Shown: piece after piece, positions 1 to 7,346 of the stretch
Layout: the number at the start of each line of letters is the position of its first letter
Numbering within the stretch: the stretch's first letter is position 1
Origin: JAZKIX01 sp040384645
Lineage (GTDB): Bacteria; Pseudomonadota; Gammaproteobacteria; Burkholderiales; Burkholderiaceae_D
Reading direction: 5' to 3'
Assembly: GCA_040384645.1 (NCBI GenBank)
Contig: JAZKIX010000223.1
Location: 1 to 18,838, forward strand
DNA: 18,838 nt
Notes under the pieces: generated by a model
Database searches by the model: none
What the model saw: only the letters and a program-made list of their open reading frames with translations
Told to the model about the DNA's origin: nothing
Program-made: the position numbers and the translations under genes

Positions 1-150
1 TAGCCAGGCTGATCCAAACCGGCAGCGTGATCTGGCAAACCTGGCGCGGGATAAGGCCGGTACGGCATCAAGATCGTTGATACGCTGAAATGTGCAGGTT
101 TAATCGGCACTTTTAAACGTCTTCACTTGCTTGTTCCAGCCGTAATCCTT

Positions 151-972
151 TCAATCCTTGCCAAATTCTTGCCCTAGAGTTTCACCGCGGGCAGCGGCCG
201 CCTTCATCGCCGCAATGATGGCTTCCTTGACGCCGCTCTCTTGCATGCTGGTCAGGGCGGCGTAGGTGGTGCCGCCTTTGGAGGTAACCCGTTCACGCAG
301 AACCGATATCGGCTCCGACGATTGCGCCGCCAGCTGTGAAGCGCCAACAAAAGTGGCAATTGCCAGCTCCGTGCCTTGAGCGCTGCTCAAACCCATTTCC
401 AACGCAGCTTGCTGCATCGCTTCAATAAAATAAAACACATAGGCCGGCCCGCTGCCGGACACTGCGGTCACCGGATCAATCAAAGCTTCATTGTCGAGCC
501 AGACCGTGGCGCCGACCGCTTGCATGATGGCATCGGCGGCACTGCGCTGCGCTTCCGACACGCCGTCCAGCGCCACCATGCCGGTAATACCCTTTCCAAT
601 CAGGGCTGGTGTATTGGGCATGGTGCGTACAATCGCCGCATGCCCACCTAGCCAGCGCGCCAAATCTTGGGCCCGGATACCGGCTGCAATCGACAATACT
701 AACTGGCCTGCAATATACGGCTGCAACTGCAGTGCGACATCGCGCATTTGCTGAGGCTTGACCGACAACACGATAACGTCGCAGTCGGTCAAGGTGGCGT
801 CGATTTTCTGCGCCGTGCTGACGCCAAATTGCGTCGCCAGTTTTGCCAGGCCATCGGGATTGATGTCGACCACATGGATATTTGCACCAGCAGTCAATTT
901 ACCCGCCAGGCCGCCAATCAAGGCAGTGGCCATATTGCCGCCGCCGACGAAACTAATTTTTAAATCACTCAT
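151..972 (-). CDS. proC: Pyrroline-5-carboxylate reductase
   Basis: This enzyme carries out the last step of proline synthesis in the cytoplasm, NAD(P)H-dependent reduction of 1-pyrroline-5-carboxylate to L-proline. The 273-residue protein has the N-terminal Rossmann motif FVGGGNMA (8-15), VKPQ (71-74), MPNTP (118-122), the dimer-domain signature VSGSGPAYVF (171-180) and the family motif LRERVTSKGGTT (225-236). Length is normal for the family. The reading frame is open ten codons further upstream, but I chose the ATG at 972 because GGAGAG lies just before it and MSDLKISF starts the fold as in relatives. The ATG sits inside the last codons of yggS (8-bp overlap), so the two are probably translationally coupled. 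The pairing with yggS is widespread in proteobacteria. Confidence 0.95.
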   Translation of the reverse strand: MSDLKISFVGGGNMATALIGGLAGKLTAGANIHVVDINPDGLAKLATQFGVSTAQKIDATLTDCDVIVLSVKPQQMRDVALQLQPYIAGQLVLSIAAGIRAQDLARWLGGHAAIVRTMPNTPALIGKGITGMVALDGVSEAQRSAADAIMQAVGATVWLDNEALIDPVTAVSGSGPAYVFYFIEAMQQAALEMGLSSAQGTELAIATFVGASQLAAQSSEPISVLRERVTSKGGTTYAALTSMQESGVKEAIIAAMKAAAARGETLGQEFGKD

Positions 973-1675
973 AATTTCTCTCTCCAAAAATTGCACTGCC
1001 AATTCGAACGATGGTGGCGCCTTCCGCTATAGCGGCTGTCATATCGGCCGACATTCCCATCGATAAGGTATCTAGTTCCAATCCATCCTGACGCAACCGT
1101 TCCAGCAGCAAAGCCAATTGCCGGAATGTCTGTGCTTGCTGCGCAAGGTTTTGCGATGCCTCAGGGATTGCCATCAATCCACGCAAGCGTAATCGCGGTA
1201 AAACGCTAACGGCATGCGCCAGCGCGCTCAATTGGTCAGGTTCGATGCCACTTTTACTGGCTTCTGCGCTGATATTGACTTGCAGGCAAATTTGCAAGGG
1301 CGGCAAGGTACTCGGTCTTTGATCCGACAGGCGTTGTGCGATTTTGATACGCTCTACCGTATGCACCCAGTCAAAATGTTCGGAAATATGTCGTGTCTTA
1401 TTACTCTGAATTGGCCCGATAAAATGCCATTGCGGCGGCGCCTTCAAATTGCCGGGCAAGGCAGCAGCAACAGTTGCCATCTTGTCCAGTGCTTCTTGCA
1501 GATAATTTTCACCAAAAGCATATTGCCCTGCCTGCAATGCTTCCAGTACTGCGTCGGCGCCAAAGGTCTTGGATACTGCCAGCAGCAACACCTGATCCGG
1601 GCTGCGCCCAGCGCTCTGGGCAGCAATGGCGATTCTGTCACGCACAGCTTGCAAGTTTTGGGGGATTGCGGACAT
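965..1675 (-). CDS. yggS: YggS/PLPBP family pyridoxal phosphate homeostasis protein
   Basis: This is a PLP-binding protein with an alanine racemase-like TIM-barrel fold but no known catalytic activity; it buffers free pyridoxal phosphate and influences amino-acid pools. Of 236 residues, Lys36 in LLAVSK is the expected PLP Schiff-base lysine. Family motifs WHFIGPIQSNK (83-93), SMGMS (205-209) and RIGSAIFGER (224-233) contact the barrel and phosphate. The frame continues to a GTG at 1693, but neither start has a good Shine-Dalgarno. I prefer the ATG at 1675 because MSAIPQNL aligns with usual family starts. It overlaps proC by 8 bp and is divergent from pilT across a 163-bp gap in which I see no clear promoter. 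Confidence 0.93.
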   Translation of the reverse strand: MSAIPQNLQAVRDRIAIAAQSAGRSPDQVLLLAVSKTFGADAVLEALQAGQYAFGENYLQEALDKMATVAAALPGNLKAPPQWHFIGPIQSNKTRHISEHFDWVHTVERIKIAQRLSDQRPSTLPPLQICLQVNISAEASKSGIEPDQLSALAHAVSVLPRLRLRGLMAIPEASQNLAQQAQTFRQLALLLERLRQDGLELDTLSMGMSADMTAAIAEGATIVRIGSAIFGERNYE

Positions 1676-1838
1676 AATCGATTTACTTTGCACAGAAGGA
1701 ACATCTAATTAGCGGCGGCAGCCTGAAATCAAGGCAATAACGAAGATATAACGGCGCCGCAAAAGAATTTTAGTTGCTGAAAAGTATTCAAAAATGCGTC
1801 TCAGCCGCATACCACTTTCGCAAGCACAGGGATTATAA

Positions 1839-2882
1839 ATGGACATTTCCGAATTACTGGCCTTCTCGGTCAAGAATAAAGCATCCGATTTACACCTGTC
1901 GGCGGGTCTGCCGCCAATGATTCGGGTCCACGGCGATGTACGTCGTATCAATTTGCCTGCGCTGGAACACAAAGACGTGCATGGCATGGTGTACGACATC
2001 ATGAACGACGGCCAACGCAAGGTATATGAAGAGAATCTGGAAATCGACTTCTCCTTTGCCATCCCCGGCTTGGCACGCTTTCGCGTCAATGCTTTTAACC
2101 AGGAGCGCGGCGCGGCGGCAGTATTACGAACCATTCCTTCTAAAATTCTCAGCCTCGAAGAACTCAATTGCCCGAAAATTTTCGCCGACCTGTCGCTCAA
2201 ACCGCGTGGTCTGGTGCTGGTGACCGGCCCGACCGGGTCGGGTAAATCAACCACCTTGGCGGCGATGGTCAATCATGTCAACGACAATGAATATGCCCAC
2301 ATCCTGACCATTGAAGATCCAATCGAATTCGTCCACGATTCCAAAAAATGCTTGATCAACCAGCGTGAAGTCGGCCCGCATACCCTGTCCTTCAACAACG
2401 CCTTGCGCTCGGCCCTGCGTGAAGATCCTGATGTGGTACTGGTGGGCGAGTTGCGCGATCTGGAAACCATCCGCTTGGCATTGACAGCTGCCGAAACCGG
2501 TCACTTGGTATTCGGCACCCTGCATACCTCTTCCGCCGCCAAGACAATTGACCGCGTGGTCGACGTATTCCCGGCCGATGAAAAAGAAATGGTGCGGGCA
2601 ATGTTGTCCGAATCGCTGCAAGCCGTTATTTCGCAAAGTTTGCTCAAAACCAAGGACGGTTCCGGCCGTGTCGCCGCGCATGAAATCATGATCGCCACGC
2701 CGGCGATCCGCAACCTGATCCGCGAGAGCAAGATTGCGCAAATGTATTCAGCGATCCAGACCGGTAGCACGGTCGGGATGCAGACGCTGGATCAATGCCT
2801 GTCCGACCTGGTGCGGCGCAATATGATCTCGACCGGTGCGGCGCGCGCTGCGGCCAAGATCCCGGAAAACTTCCCCGGCTAA
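1839..2882 (+). CDS. pilT: Type IV pilus retraction ATPase PilT
   Basis: PilT is a hexameric cytoplasmic ATPase that disassembles pilin at the base of the type IV pilus, driving twitching motility and DNA uptake. The 347-residue protein has an N-terminal PAS-like region (about 1-110), Walker A GPTGSGKST (130-138), the Asp box around TIEDPIEF (157-164), Walker B-like VVLVGELRD (199-207) and a His box ETGHLVFGTLHT (219-230). The PilT-specific C-terminal motif AIRNLIRE, needed for retraction in studied homologues, separates it from PilB-type extension ATPases. CAGGGA lies upstream of the ATG. pilU follows after 76 bp with no evident terminator, so the two are probably co-transcribed. Confidence 0.97.
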   Translation: MDISELLAFSVKNKASDLHLSAGLPPMIRVHGDVRRINLPALEHKDVHGMVYDIMNDGQRKVYEENLEIDFSFAIPGLARFRVNAFNQERGAAAVLRTIPSKILSLEELNCPKIFADLSLKPRGLVLVTGPTGSGKSTTLAAMVNHVNDNEYAHILTIEDPIEFVHDSKKCLINQREVGPHTLSFNNALRSALREDPDVVLVGELRDLETIRLALTAAETGHLVFGTLHTSSAAKTIDRVVDVFPADEKEMVRAMLSESLQAVISQSLLKTKDGSGRVAAHEIMIATPAIRNLIRESKIAQMYSAIQTGSTVGMQTLDQCLSDLVRRNMISTGAARAAAKIPENFPG

Positions 2883-2958
2883 ATCGACCTTATTCGTATC
2901 AGATTTGCCAACATCGGCTGCAATAACAAACTCACAATAGCAACACGAAGGAAGCATT

Positions 2959-4095
2959 ATGGAACGCGATCAAGCAACCAAGTTCATGTACGATTTGCTG
3001 CGTCTGATGGTCAGCAAGGGCGGCTCCGACTTATTCATCACGGCCGAATTCCCACCTGCCATCAAGATCGACGGCAAGATGACGCCGGTGTCGAATCAGC
3101 CTTTGACCTCGTCGCATACGATGGAATTGGTGCGTTCGATCATGAACGATAAGCAGACTGCCGGCTTTGAAACCACCAAGGAATCGAATTTCGCCATCAG
3201 CCCCGGCGGCTTGGGGCGGTTCCGGGTGTCGGCCTTCGTGCAAATGGGCTGTGTCGGCATGGTATTGCGGACCATTACCACCACCATTCCCAAAATGGAA
3301 GACCTCGGTTTGCCCGACACGCTGAAAGACATCGTGATGACCAAGCGCGGCCTGGTCATCATGGTGGGCGCTACCGGCTCCGGTAAATCGACTACGCTGG
3401 CCGCCATGCTGGGCCACCGCAACGCCAATAGCTACGGGCATATCATCACGATTGAAGATCCGGTCGAATACGTCCATCCCCATTTGAATTGCATCATCAC
3501 CCAGCGCGAAGTCGGGGTCGATACCGAGAACTGGGAAGCAGCGCTCAAGAATTCACTACGGCAAGCACCGGACGTGATCCAGATCGGCGAAATCCGCGAC
3601 CGCGAAACCATGGATCACGCGGTCGCCTTTGCAGAAACCGGTCACTTGTGCCTGGCCACCTTGCATGCCAACAGTTCTAACCAGGCGCTAGACCGGATCA
3701 TCAACTTCTTCCCAGAAGAACGGCGCATGCAATTGCTGATGGACTTGTCGCTCAATCTGAAAGCCATGATTTCGCAACGGCTGGTACCGCTACGTAACAC
3801 CAAGGGCCGTGCCTGCGCGATTGAAATCATGATCAATTCGCCGCTCATTTCCGACCTGATCTTCAAGGGTAATGTGCATGAGATCAAGGAAATCATGAAA
3901 AAGTCGCGTGAACTGGGCATGCAAACCTTCGACCAAGCCCTGTTCGACCTGTATGAAGACGACAAGATCACCTACGAAGACGCCTTGCGCAATGCCGATT
4001 CGGTGAATGACTTGCGGCTCTCGATCAAGTTGCGCGGCAAGGATGCCAAGAACCGCGACCTGTCGGCCGGCACCGAGCATTTGGGAATCGTTTAA
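2959..4095 (+). CDS. pilU: Type IV pilus retraction ATPase PilU
   Basis: PilU is the PilT-dependent accessory retraction ATPase; in other species it adds force but needs PilT to act. The 378 residues include Walker A GATGSGKST (137-145), the Asp box TIEDPVEY, Walker B VIQIGEIRD and the His box ETGHLCLATLHA. The PilT signature AIRNLIRE is replaced by a PLISDLIFKG segment, and the protein has a longer charged C-terminus, both typical of PilU. GAAGGAAG precedes the ATG. The stop codon is only 2 bp from the next ATG (glutathione peroxidase), which suggests read-through of one transcript. Confidence 0.96.
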   Translation: MERDQATKFMYDLLRLMVSKGGSDLFITAEFPPAIKIDGKMTPVSNQPLTSSHTMELVRSIMNDKQTAGFETTKESNFAISPGGLGRFRVSAFVQMGCVGMVLRTITTTIPKMEDLGLPDTLKDIVMTKRGLVIMVGATGSGKSTTLAAMLGHRNANSYGHIITIEDPVEYVHPHLNCIITQREVGVDTENWEAALKNSLRQAPDVIQIGEIRDRETMDHAVAFAETGHLCLATLHANSSNQALDRIINFFPEERRMQLLMDLSLNLKAMISQRLVPLRNTKGRACAIEIMINSPLISDLIFKGNVHEIKEIMKKSRELGMQTFDQALFDLYEDDKITYEDALRNADSVNDLRLSIKLRGKDAKNRDLSAGTEHLGIV

Positions 4096-4097
4096 GC

Positions 4098-4619
4098 ATG
4101 CGGACTGTTTTTGATTTCGTGGCGAAAGGGATAGACGGCACTGCAATTGACCTCAAGATCTATGAAGGAAAAGTGCTCCTGATCGTCAACACCGCCAGCC
4201 AATGCGGCTTCACGCCGCAGTACAAGGGATTGGAAAAGGTCTACCAGCAATTCAAGGACCAAGGTGTGGAAGTGCTGGGCTTTCCCTGCAATCAGTTCGG
4301 CGGCCAGGAACCGGGCGCGGCCGAACAAATCAGTGACTTTTGCGAGCTGCGCTTCGGCGTCACCTTCCCGCTATTCGACAAAATCGAAGTCAACGGCGAC
4401 CGCGCCAGCCCGCTGTTCCAACATCTCAAGCTCAAGGCGCCCGGCCTTCTGGGTAGTAAAGCCATCAAATGGAATTTCACCAAGTTCCTGATTAAAAAAG
4501 ACGGCACCGTCTACAAACGCTATGCGCCAGCGACCAAGCCTGAAGAGTTGGCCGGCGACATTCAAAAACTGCTGGCGGAAAATGTTCCCTTCTATTCCGG
4601 CCATCACATCAATAACTAG
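4098..4619 (+). CDS. Glutathione peroxidase family (BtuE/BsaA-type) thiol peroxidase
   Basis: This is a cytoplasmic thiol-dependent peroxidase that reduces hydrogen peroxide and organic hydroperoxides; many bacterial members prefer thioredoxin to glutathione. The 173 residues contain the whole catalytic tetrad: Cys36 in NTASQCGFT, Gln70 in FPCNQFGGQE (62-71), and Trp125-Asn126 in KWNFTKFLI. The active residue is cysteine, not selenocysteine. There are 2 bp between it and the pilU stop, so it reads as the last gene of a pilT-pilU-gpx unit. Its own Shine-Dalgarno is weak (GGGAA inside the end of pilU), consistent with translational coupling. Whether it works with the pilus is unknown; the linkage may simply be an operon passenger. 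Confidence 0.93.
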   Translation: MRTVFDFVAKGIDGTAIDLKIYEGKVLLIVNTASQCGFTPQYKGLEKVYQQFKDQGVEVLGFPCNQFGGQEPGAAEQISDFCELRFGVTFPLFDKIEVNGDRASPLFQHLKLKAPGLLGSKAIKWNFTKFLIKKDGTVYKRYAPATKPEELAGDIQKLLAENVPFYSGHHINN

Positions 4620-4639
4620 TCTTAAGTACACTTGTTGCT

Positions 4640-4664
4640 CGGGTTTTAACCCGACTTGCGAAAT
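4640..4664 (+). repeat. 25-bp box, copy a (CGGGTTTTAA...TGCGAAAT)
   Basis: Starts 21 bp after the peroxidase stop and matches 22 of 25 positions of a second copy at 7020-7044, which starts 7 bp after the glyoxalase stop. Here the left part forms a TCGGGT/ACCCGA hairpin (4639-4654) without a T-run; the second copy has lost that pairing. Both copies lie about 280-325 bp upstream of a structured repeat (copies 1 and 2). Confidence 0.5.
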
Positions 4665-4921
4665 TTCCGAATTGGCCGCGTTTTGTGTTCGGGTACTAGC
4701 TATCAACTTACCGCTGCGGCCTAGGCTCGCACACCGGCCCGCAATATCGTCAAGGGTTTATATGGCGAGACAGCCAGACACGATGCTTGCCACTTCAATG
4801 CGCATGTTCCGCTAAAACAGGGCGGGGGCAATGGACATTATCTATTGCGCGATGAACGCCGCACAGTAAATCTCAGCCTTGACAGACTGGCTGAAGGCGC
4901 GTGTTGGCCGCTTTTGGCGAC

Positions 4922-4996
4922 AAATATACTGGCGGATGTATATTTCTTAGTGCTTTAATTACCTGCGGGTTAGGGCATAAAATGTCACATACCCCC
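4922..4996 (+). repeat. Structured intergenic repeat, copy 1
   Basis: Hairpin 1 is AAATATAC / GTATATTT with an 8-nt loop. A spacer follows, then the GCGGGT box, then hairpin 2 with GGCAT-AAA-ATGTC (one G-U pair) enclosed by GGGT and ACCC, ending in CATACCCCC. It belongs with copy 2 in a subfamily sharing GGCATAAAATG. It lies between the plus-strand peroxidase and the minus-strand tetR. Confidence 0.75.
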
Positions 4997-5120
4997 TTAT
5001 TTTTCGTTTCGATCGGTTTACGCTACCCATCAAAGCAATAACTGACCTTACCCAAAACTATCGGGCCAATCTCATGCCTAGGACGACAATCTCAATCACG
5101 ACGCCCTTGCACCCAAGCGC

Positions 5121-5723
5121 TTAAAGTGTCGAACGTATCCGGCTGTCATCGACCGATTCCGCTGGTAGCAGCACGCGCAGCGCAGCCATTGCGATTTGCT
5201 CAGAAATCACGACATCATTCACCGCGCGCGCAAGTGTGACCGCACCCACTAATGTCGCCAACGCGGCGCATGCAGCGTCCACGTTCGATGGCGCGCCGGT
5301 CGCAGCGGGACCGGTCGCGATGATGGTGGCCACTTCGCGCAACTCGATCTCAAATGACATGCGCGAAGTCACGTCGGCGCGGGCTACTTCTGGCGGTAAA
5401 GATTGCAGGGCGCAGCTTTCTGCAAGGTCGCAAGTGCGCTTGGTGCCGAGATAAAAATAGACGAAATGCTCCCACCAGCTGGCTTTGAATTCCGCTTGAA
5501 AATAACGCAGACCGTTCTTTAAATCGCCCATGCCGGCGGTGACGGATTCGCGAAAAGCACTGGCCTTTGAGTCAAAGTGCCCGTAAAAAGCACCCGACGT
5601 AACACCCGCTTGCTTGGCTAAACCATCGACGCCGATTCCGCCAAAACCGCCTTGCCGAAAGCCGCGTCCGGCCGCTTCCAGAATGCGCTTGCGGGTTTGG
5701 TTTTTTTGCTCGGAGCGGGACAT
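5121..5723 (-). CDS. TetR/AcrR family transcriptional regulator
   Basis: Repressor-type regulator of 200 residues. The N-terminal TetR helix-turn-helix is clear: RKRILEAAGRGFRQGGF (11-27), then VDGLAKQAGVTSGAFYGHF (32-50). The C-terminal ligand domain carries Cys98 and Cys104 in TCDLAESCALQSL, a pattern of a common TetR subfamily. The frame opens seven codons earlier, but the ATG at 5723 has AAGGA at good spacing and MSRSEQ is a typical start. It is divergent from the tautomerase, and two palindromes lie between them, so it probably represses itself and the tautomerase. A ligand cannot be read from sequence. Neighbouring detoxification-type enzymes suggest an electrophile, as for NemR, but that is inference. 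Confidence 0.9.
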   Translation of the reverse strand: MSRSEQKNQTRKRILEAAGRGFRQGGFGGIGVDGLAKQAGVTSGAFYGHFDSKASAFRESVTAGMGDLKNGLRYFQAEFKASWWEHFVYFYLGTKRTCDLAESCALQSLPPEVARADVTSRMSFEIELREVATIIATGPAATGAPSNVDAACAALATLVGAVTLARAVNDVVISEQIAMAALRVLLPAESVDDSRIRSTL

Positions 5724-5752
5724 GGCAATTTCCTTTTCAATCAATTTTCAAA

Positions 5753-5758
5753 ATTATA
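5753..5758 (-). promoter_or_regulatory. Candidate -10 box of tetR
   Basis: On the minus strand this reads TATAAT, an exact sigma-70 -10 box, 30 bp upstream of the tetR ATG. The first operator (5768-5781) overlaps where its spacer and -35 would be; no good -35 is visible (ATAACG at 17-bp spacing). Confidence 0.5.
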
Positions 5759-5759
5759 C

Positions 5760-5788
5760 TTGACCAAATAACGATCGTTATATATATT
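5760..5788 (+). promoter_or_regulatory. Sigma-70 promoter for the tautomerase gene
   Basis: TTGACC (5760-5765), 17-bp spacer, TATATT (5783-5788), about 80 bp upstream of the tautomerase ATG. The first palindromic operator fills the spacer, so bound TetR would block RNA polymerase. Confidence 0.65.
5768..5781. promoter_or_regulatory. TetR operator 1, perfect 14-bp palindrome
   Basis: ATAACGATCGTTAT is a perfect palindrome between the divergent tetR and tautomerase genes. It lies within the spacer of the plus-strand promoter. Assignment to the adjacent TetR is inferred from position. Confidence 0.72.
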
Positions 5789-5791
5789 GGG

Positions 5792-5805
5792 ATCACGGTC
5801 GTTAT
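5792..5805. promoter_or_regulatory. TetR operator 2, imperfect copy
   Basis: ATCACGGTCGTTAT matches operator 1 at 12 of 14 positions, 24 bp downstream centre to centre, immediately after the -10 box. Two sites this close suggest two repressor dimers on neighbouring turns of the helix. Confidence 0.6.
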
Positions 5806-5870
5806 ACGAATATTCAACTACCGGAATCGCCGTAAAACGTCCCGTCACTTAACCAAAAAAGGAATTACTT

Positions 5871-6286
5871 ATGCCAGTCACACTGACCATTACCGAAGGT
5901 TTGCTACCAAAGGAGCGCGAGCAAAGCACCATGACCGCATTGTCCGAAGCGATGTTGAAATTGCACGGCCTGTTTGGCAACAAGACAATGACGACCAATG
6001 TCATTGGCTCTATCCAAGTGGTTCCGGCTGGTCGCACTTTTTCGGGATTGAAGGCGGCACCTGTCGCCGTCGTGGATTGGCTAACGCCAGCAGTGGCGTT
6101 CTCCACACGAGAAATCCAAATCGCCTATGTCAAACAAGCAACCGACATCATTTACGAAGCCTGTGCCGGCAAGCACCCACGAGAAAACATCTGGGTGCAT
6201 GGCACACATGCGGTCGATGGCATGTGGGCATCATGGGTAACGCGCTGACCAATGCCGAACTTGGCGCAGCGCTCGCCAAGGGTTAA
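5871..6286 (+). pseudogene. Tautomerase superfamily protein, frameshifted near the C-terminus
   Basis: Resembles the 4-oxalocrotonate tautomerase superfamily, whose members use Pro directly after the initiator Met as catalytic base; here the protein begins MPVTLTITEG. The first frame ends at 6248 after DGMWASWVTR (125 residues). The usual family C-terminus, GIMGNALTNAELGAALAKG, is present in another frame ending at 6286. Adding one G to the GGG at 6226-6228 restores DGMWGIMGNALTNAELG and a protein of about 138 residues. So either one base was lost from a G-run or this is a sequencing error. AAGGAATTACTT precedes the ATG. It is divergent from tetR with operators between, and is followed by a terminator. 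Confidence 0.8.
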
Positions 6287-6306
6287 GCACTGTTTATTCG
6301 ATACCG

Positions 6307-6340
6307 GCGTGGTGACGATCAAGGTCATCACGCATTTTTT
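6307..6340 (+). terminator. Rho-independent terminator after the tautomerase
   Basis: GCGTGGTGAC (6307-6316) pairs with GTCATCACGC (6324-6333), 10 bp with one G-U, 7-nt loop, then A and six T (6335-6340). It ends the tautomerase transcript and implies that the genes from 6352 on depend on another promoter or on read-through. Confidence 0.85.
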
Positions 6341-6351
6341 AGAAAATATCA

Positions 6352-6558
6352 ATGATGAAAACAACGAATCTGACACATCCATTCACACCTCGTTTCACGC
6401 GACGACAACTGCTCAATCATATTGCGGCCACGGGCTTGGGAATTTGGGCGACAACGGTCGCGGCAAAATTGCCGCCGGAGGTGAGCAAGACCGGCTCGCC
6501 AGCGCTGAATCAAAGCAATGCGGTTATGGGCAAAGCCGGTTTTACGATTTCGTTTTGA
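6352..6558 (+). CDS. Short ORF with twin-arginine signal peptide, probably a truncated exported protein
   Basis: 68 codons. Residues about 14-20 (RFTRRQLL) followed by NHIAATGLGIWATTVAA form a convincing Tat signal: twin Arg, hydrophobic core, small residues before a cleavage point. The frame then continues through KLPPEVSKTGSPALNQSNAVMG and stops with no recognisable domain. I infer the remains of a Tat-exported enzyme whose body was deleted. It starts just after the tautomerase terminator and ends 14 bp before the glyoxalase ATG, in a different frame. No good Shine-Dalgarno precedes it. It could instead be a small secreted peptide. Confidence 0.45.
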   Translation: MMKTTNLTHPFTPRFTRRQLLNHIAATGLGIWATTVAAKLPPEVSKTGSPALNQSNAVMGKAGFTISF

Positions 6559-6572
6559 ATGCGGGCCGACAC

Positions 6573-7013
6573 ATGACAACGCGTCTGGAGGCAAGCCCGG
6601 CGGACTATCCCATCCGCATGTTGTACACGATGTTGCGGGTCGCTAACCTTGAAAGGTCGATTCAGTTTTATACCACCCAGCTTGGCATGACCTTGTTTCG
6701 TACCGAGGCGTATCCAAGCGGCCGATTTACTTTGGCGTTTGTCGGCTACGGTGAAGAAGGCACCAGTGTAACCATCGAACTGACCCACAATTGGGATCGT
6801 GACAGTTACGATCACGGCACCGCTCATGGTCATATCGCCTTGAGCGTGGTCGATCTGATGGCCACCTGTGAAATGCTGAAATTAGCCGGCGTGACGGTAT
6901 TGCGTCCAGCAGGACCCATGTCGTTCGACTCGCCCGACCGAGCACAAAGTGAGTTTATTGCGTTTATCGAAGATCCCGACCACTACAAAATTGAATTGGT
7001 TGAACTTCAATAG
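6573..7013 (+). CDS. Glyoxalase I-like VOC protein with a substituted metal ligand
   Basis: Close in pattern to lactoylglutathione lyase (GloA), which isomerises the methylglyoxal-glutathione hemithioacetal. 146 residues from the ATG at 6573. Motifs include TMLRVANLERSIQFYTTQLG (19-38), GRFTLAFVGYG, IELTHNWD (68-75), GHIAL (86-90) and AFIEDPDHYKIEL. Aligned on E. coli GloA ligands (His5, Glu56, His74, Glu122), Glu69, His87 and Glu141 are kept with matching spacing for the first two, but the first His is Tyr18 (MLYTMLRV). There is also a six-residue insertion before the last ligand (SFDSPDRAQSEF). Activity may therefore be altered or lost. The frame is open much further upstream, but that part overlaps the Tat ORF and the terminator; an ATG at 6618 would give a start like E. 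coli. Shine-Dalgarno is weak for both. Confidence 0.82.
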   Translation: MTTRLEASPADYPIRMLYTMLRVANLERSIQFYTTQLGMTLFRTEAYPSGRFTLAFVGYGEEGTSVTIELTHNWDRDSYDHGTAHGHIALSVVDLMATCEMLKLAGVTVLRPAGPMSFDSPDRAQSEFIAFIEDPDHYKIELVELQ

Positions 7014-7019
7014 CAATGA

Positions 7020-7044
7020 CGGGTTTTAAACTGACCTGCGAAAT
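7020..7044 (+). repeat. 25-bp box, copy b
   Basis: CGGGTTTTAAACTGACCTGC plus GAAAT, 22 of 25 identical to the box at 4640-4664, again immediately after a plus-strand stop codon and upstream of a structured repeat. Confidence 0.5.
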
Positions 7045-7346
7045 GGCAGCGCGGCGCTTGCGCAAAGACGACGGATTGTAGATTTCCGGCATAACGCGCT
7101 CAATTGATACCGTTCCCGATGGTTGAACGAAAGGCAGGCTTGCCTCAAGCATTACATCAACATCGTTAACATGGATCGCACGAACTGTAGCAAAAGGAAG
7201 CAATCACGGTGCATGGCCTGGTGCAAAATGGCTCGCTGACAAAGAATAAACTGCTGGTCGTATTTGCACCGTTAAAGGCATGATGTTGGGGGCATTCCGG
7301 AGAAGCATGGATCACATGGAAGCGCTTTGAGCAGGCTTTTCTAGAT

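Larger units (their letters stand above)
4620..5120. other. Non-coding gap holding a hairpin box and repeat copy 1
   Basis: About 500 bp between the peroxidase and the convergent tetR gene. It contains an inverted repeat just after the peroxidase stop (4639-4654, TCGGGT/ACCCGA) and structured repeat copy 1 (4922-4996). An open frame at 4522-4815 runs out of the peroxidase in another frame and looks non-coding. I see no other gene in this stretch. Confidence 0.6.

Noticed and set aside
1676..1838. Sigma-54 promoter for pilT
   Set aside because: No TGGCAC-N5-TTGC pattern is present, and no clear sigma-70 pair either.
1709..2272. 187-residue minus-strand ORF
   Set aside because: It lies over pilT on the opposite strand; the pilT protein is unmistakable and the antisense product shows no domain.
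4522..4815. 97-residue plus-strand ORF after the peroxidase
   Set aside because: Starts inside the peroxidase gene in another frame, lacks a ribosome site and has no recognisable features.
6252..6572. Long N-terminal extension of the glyoxalase
   Set aside because: The frame is open but covers the tautomerase end, a terminator and the Tat ORF, and its composition is unlike a protein; the start at 6573 (or 6618) fits the family.
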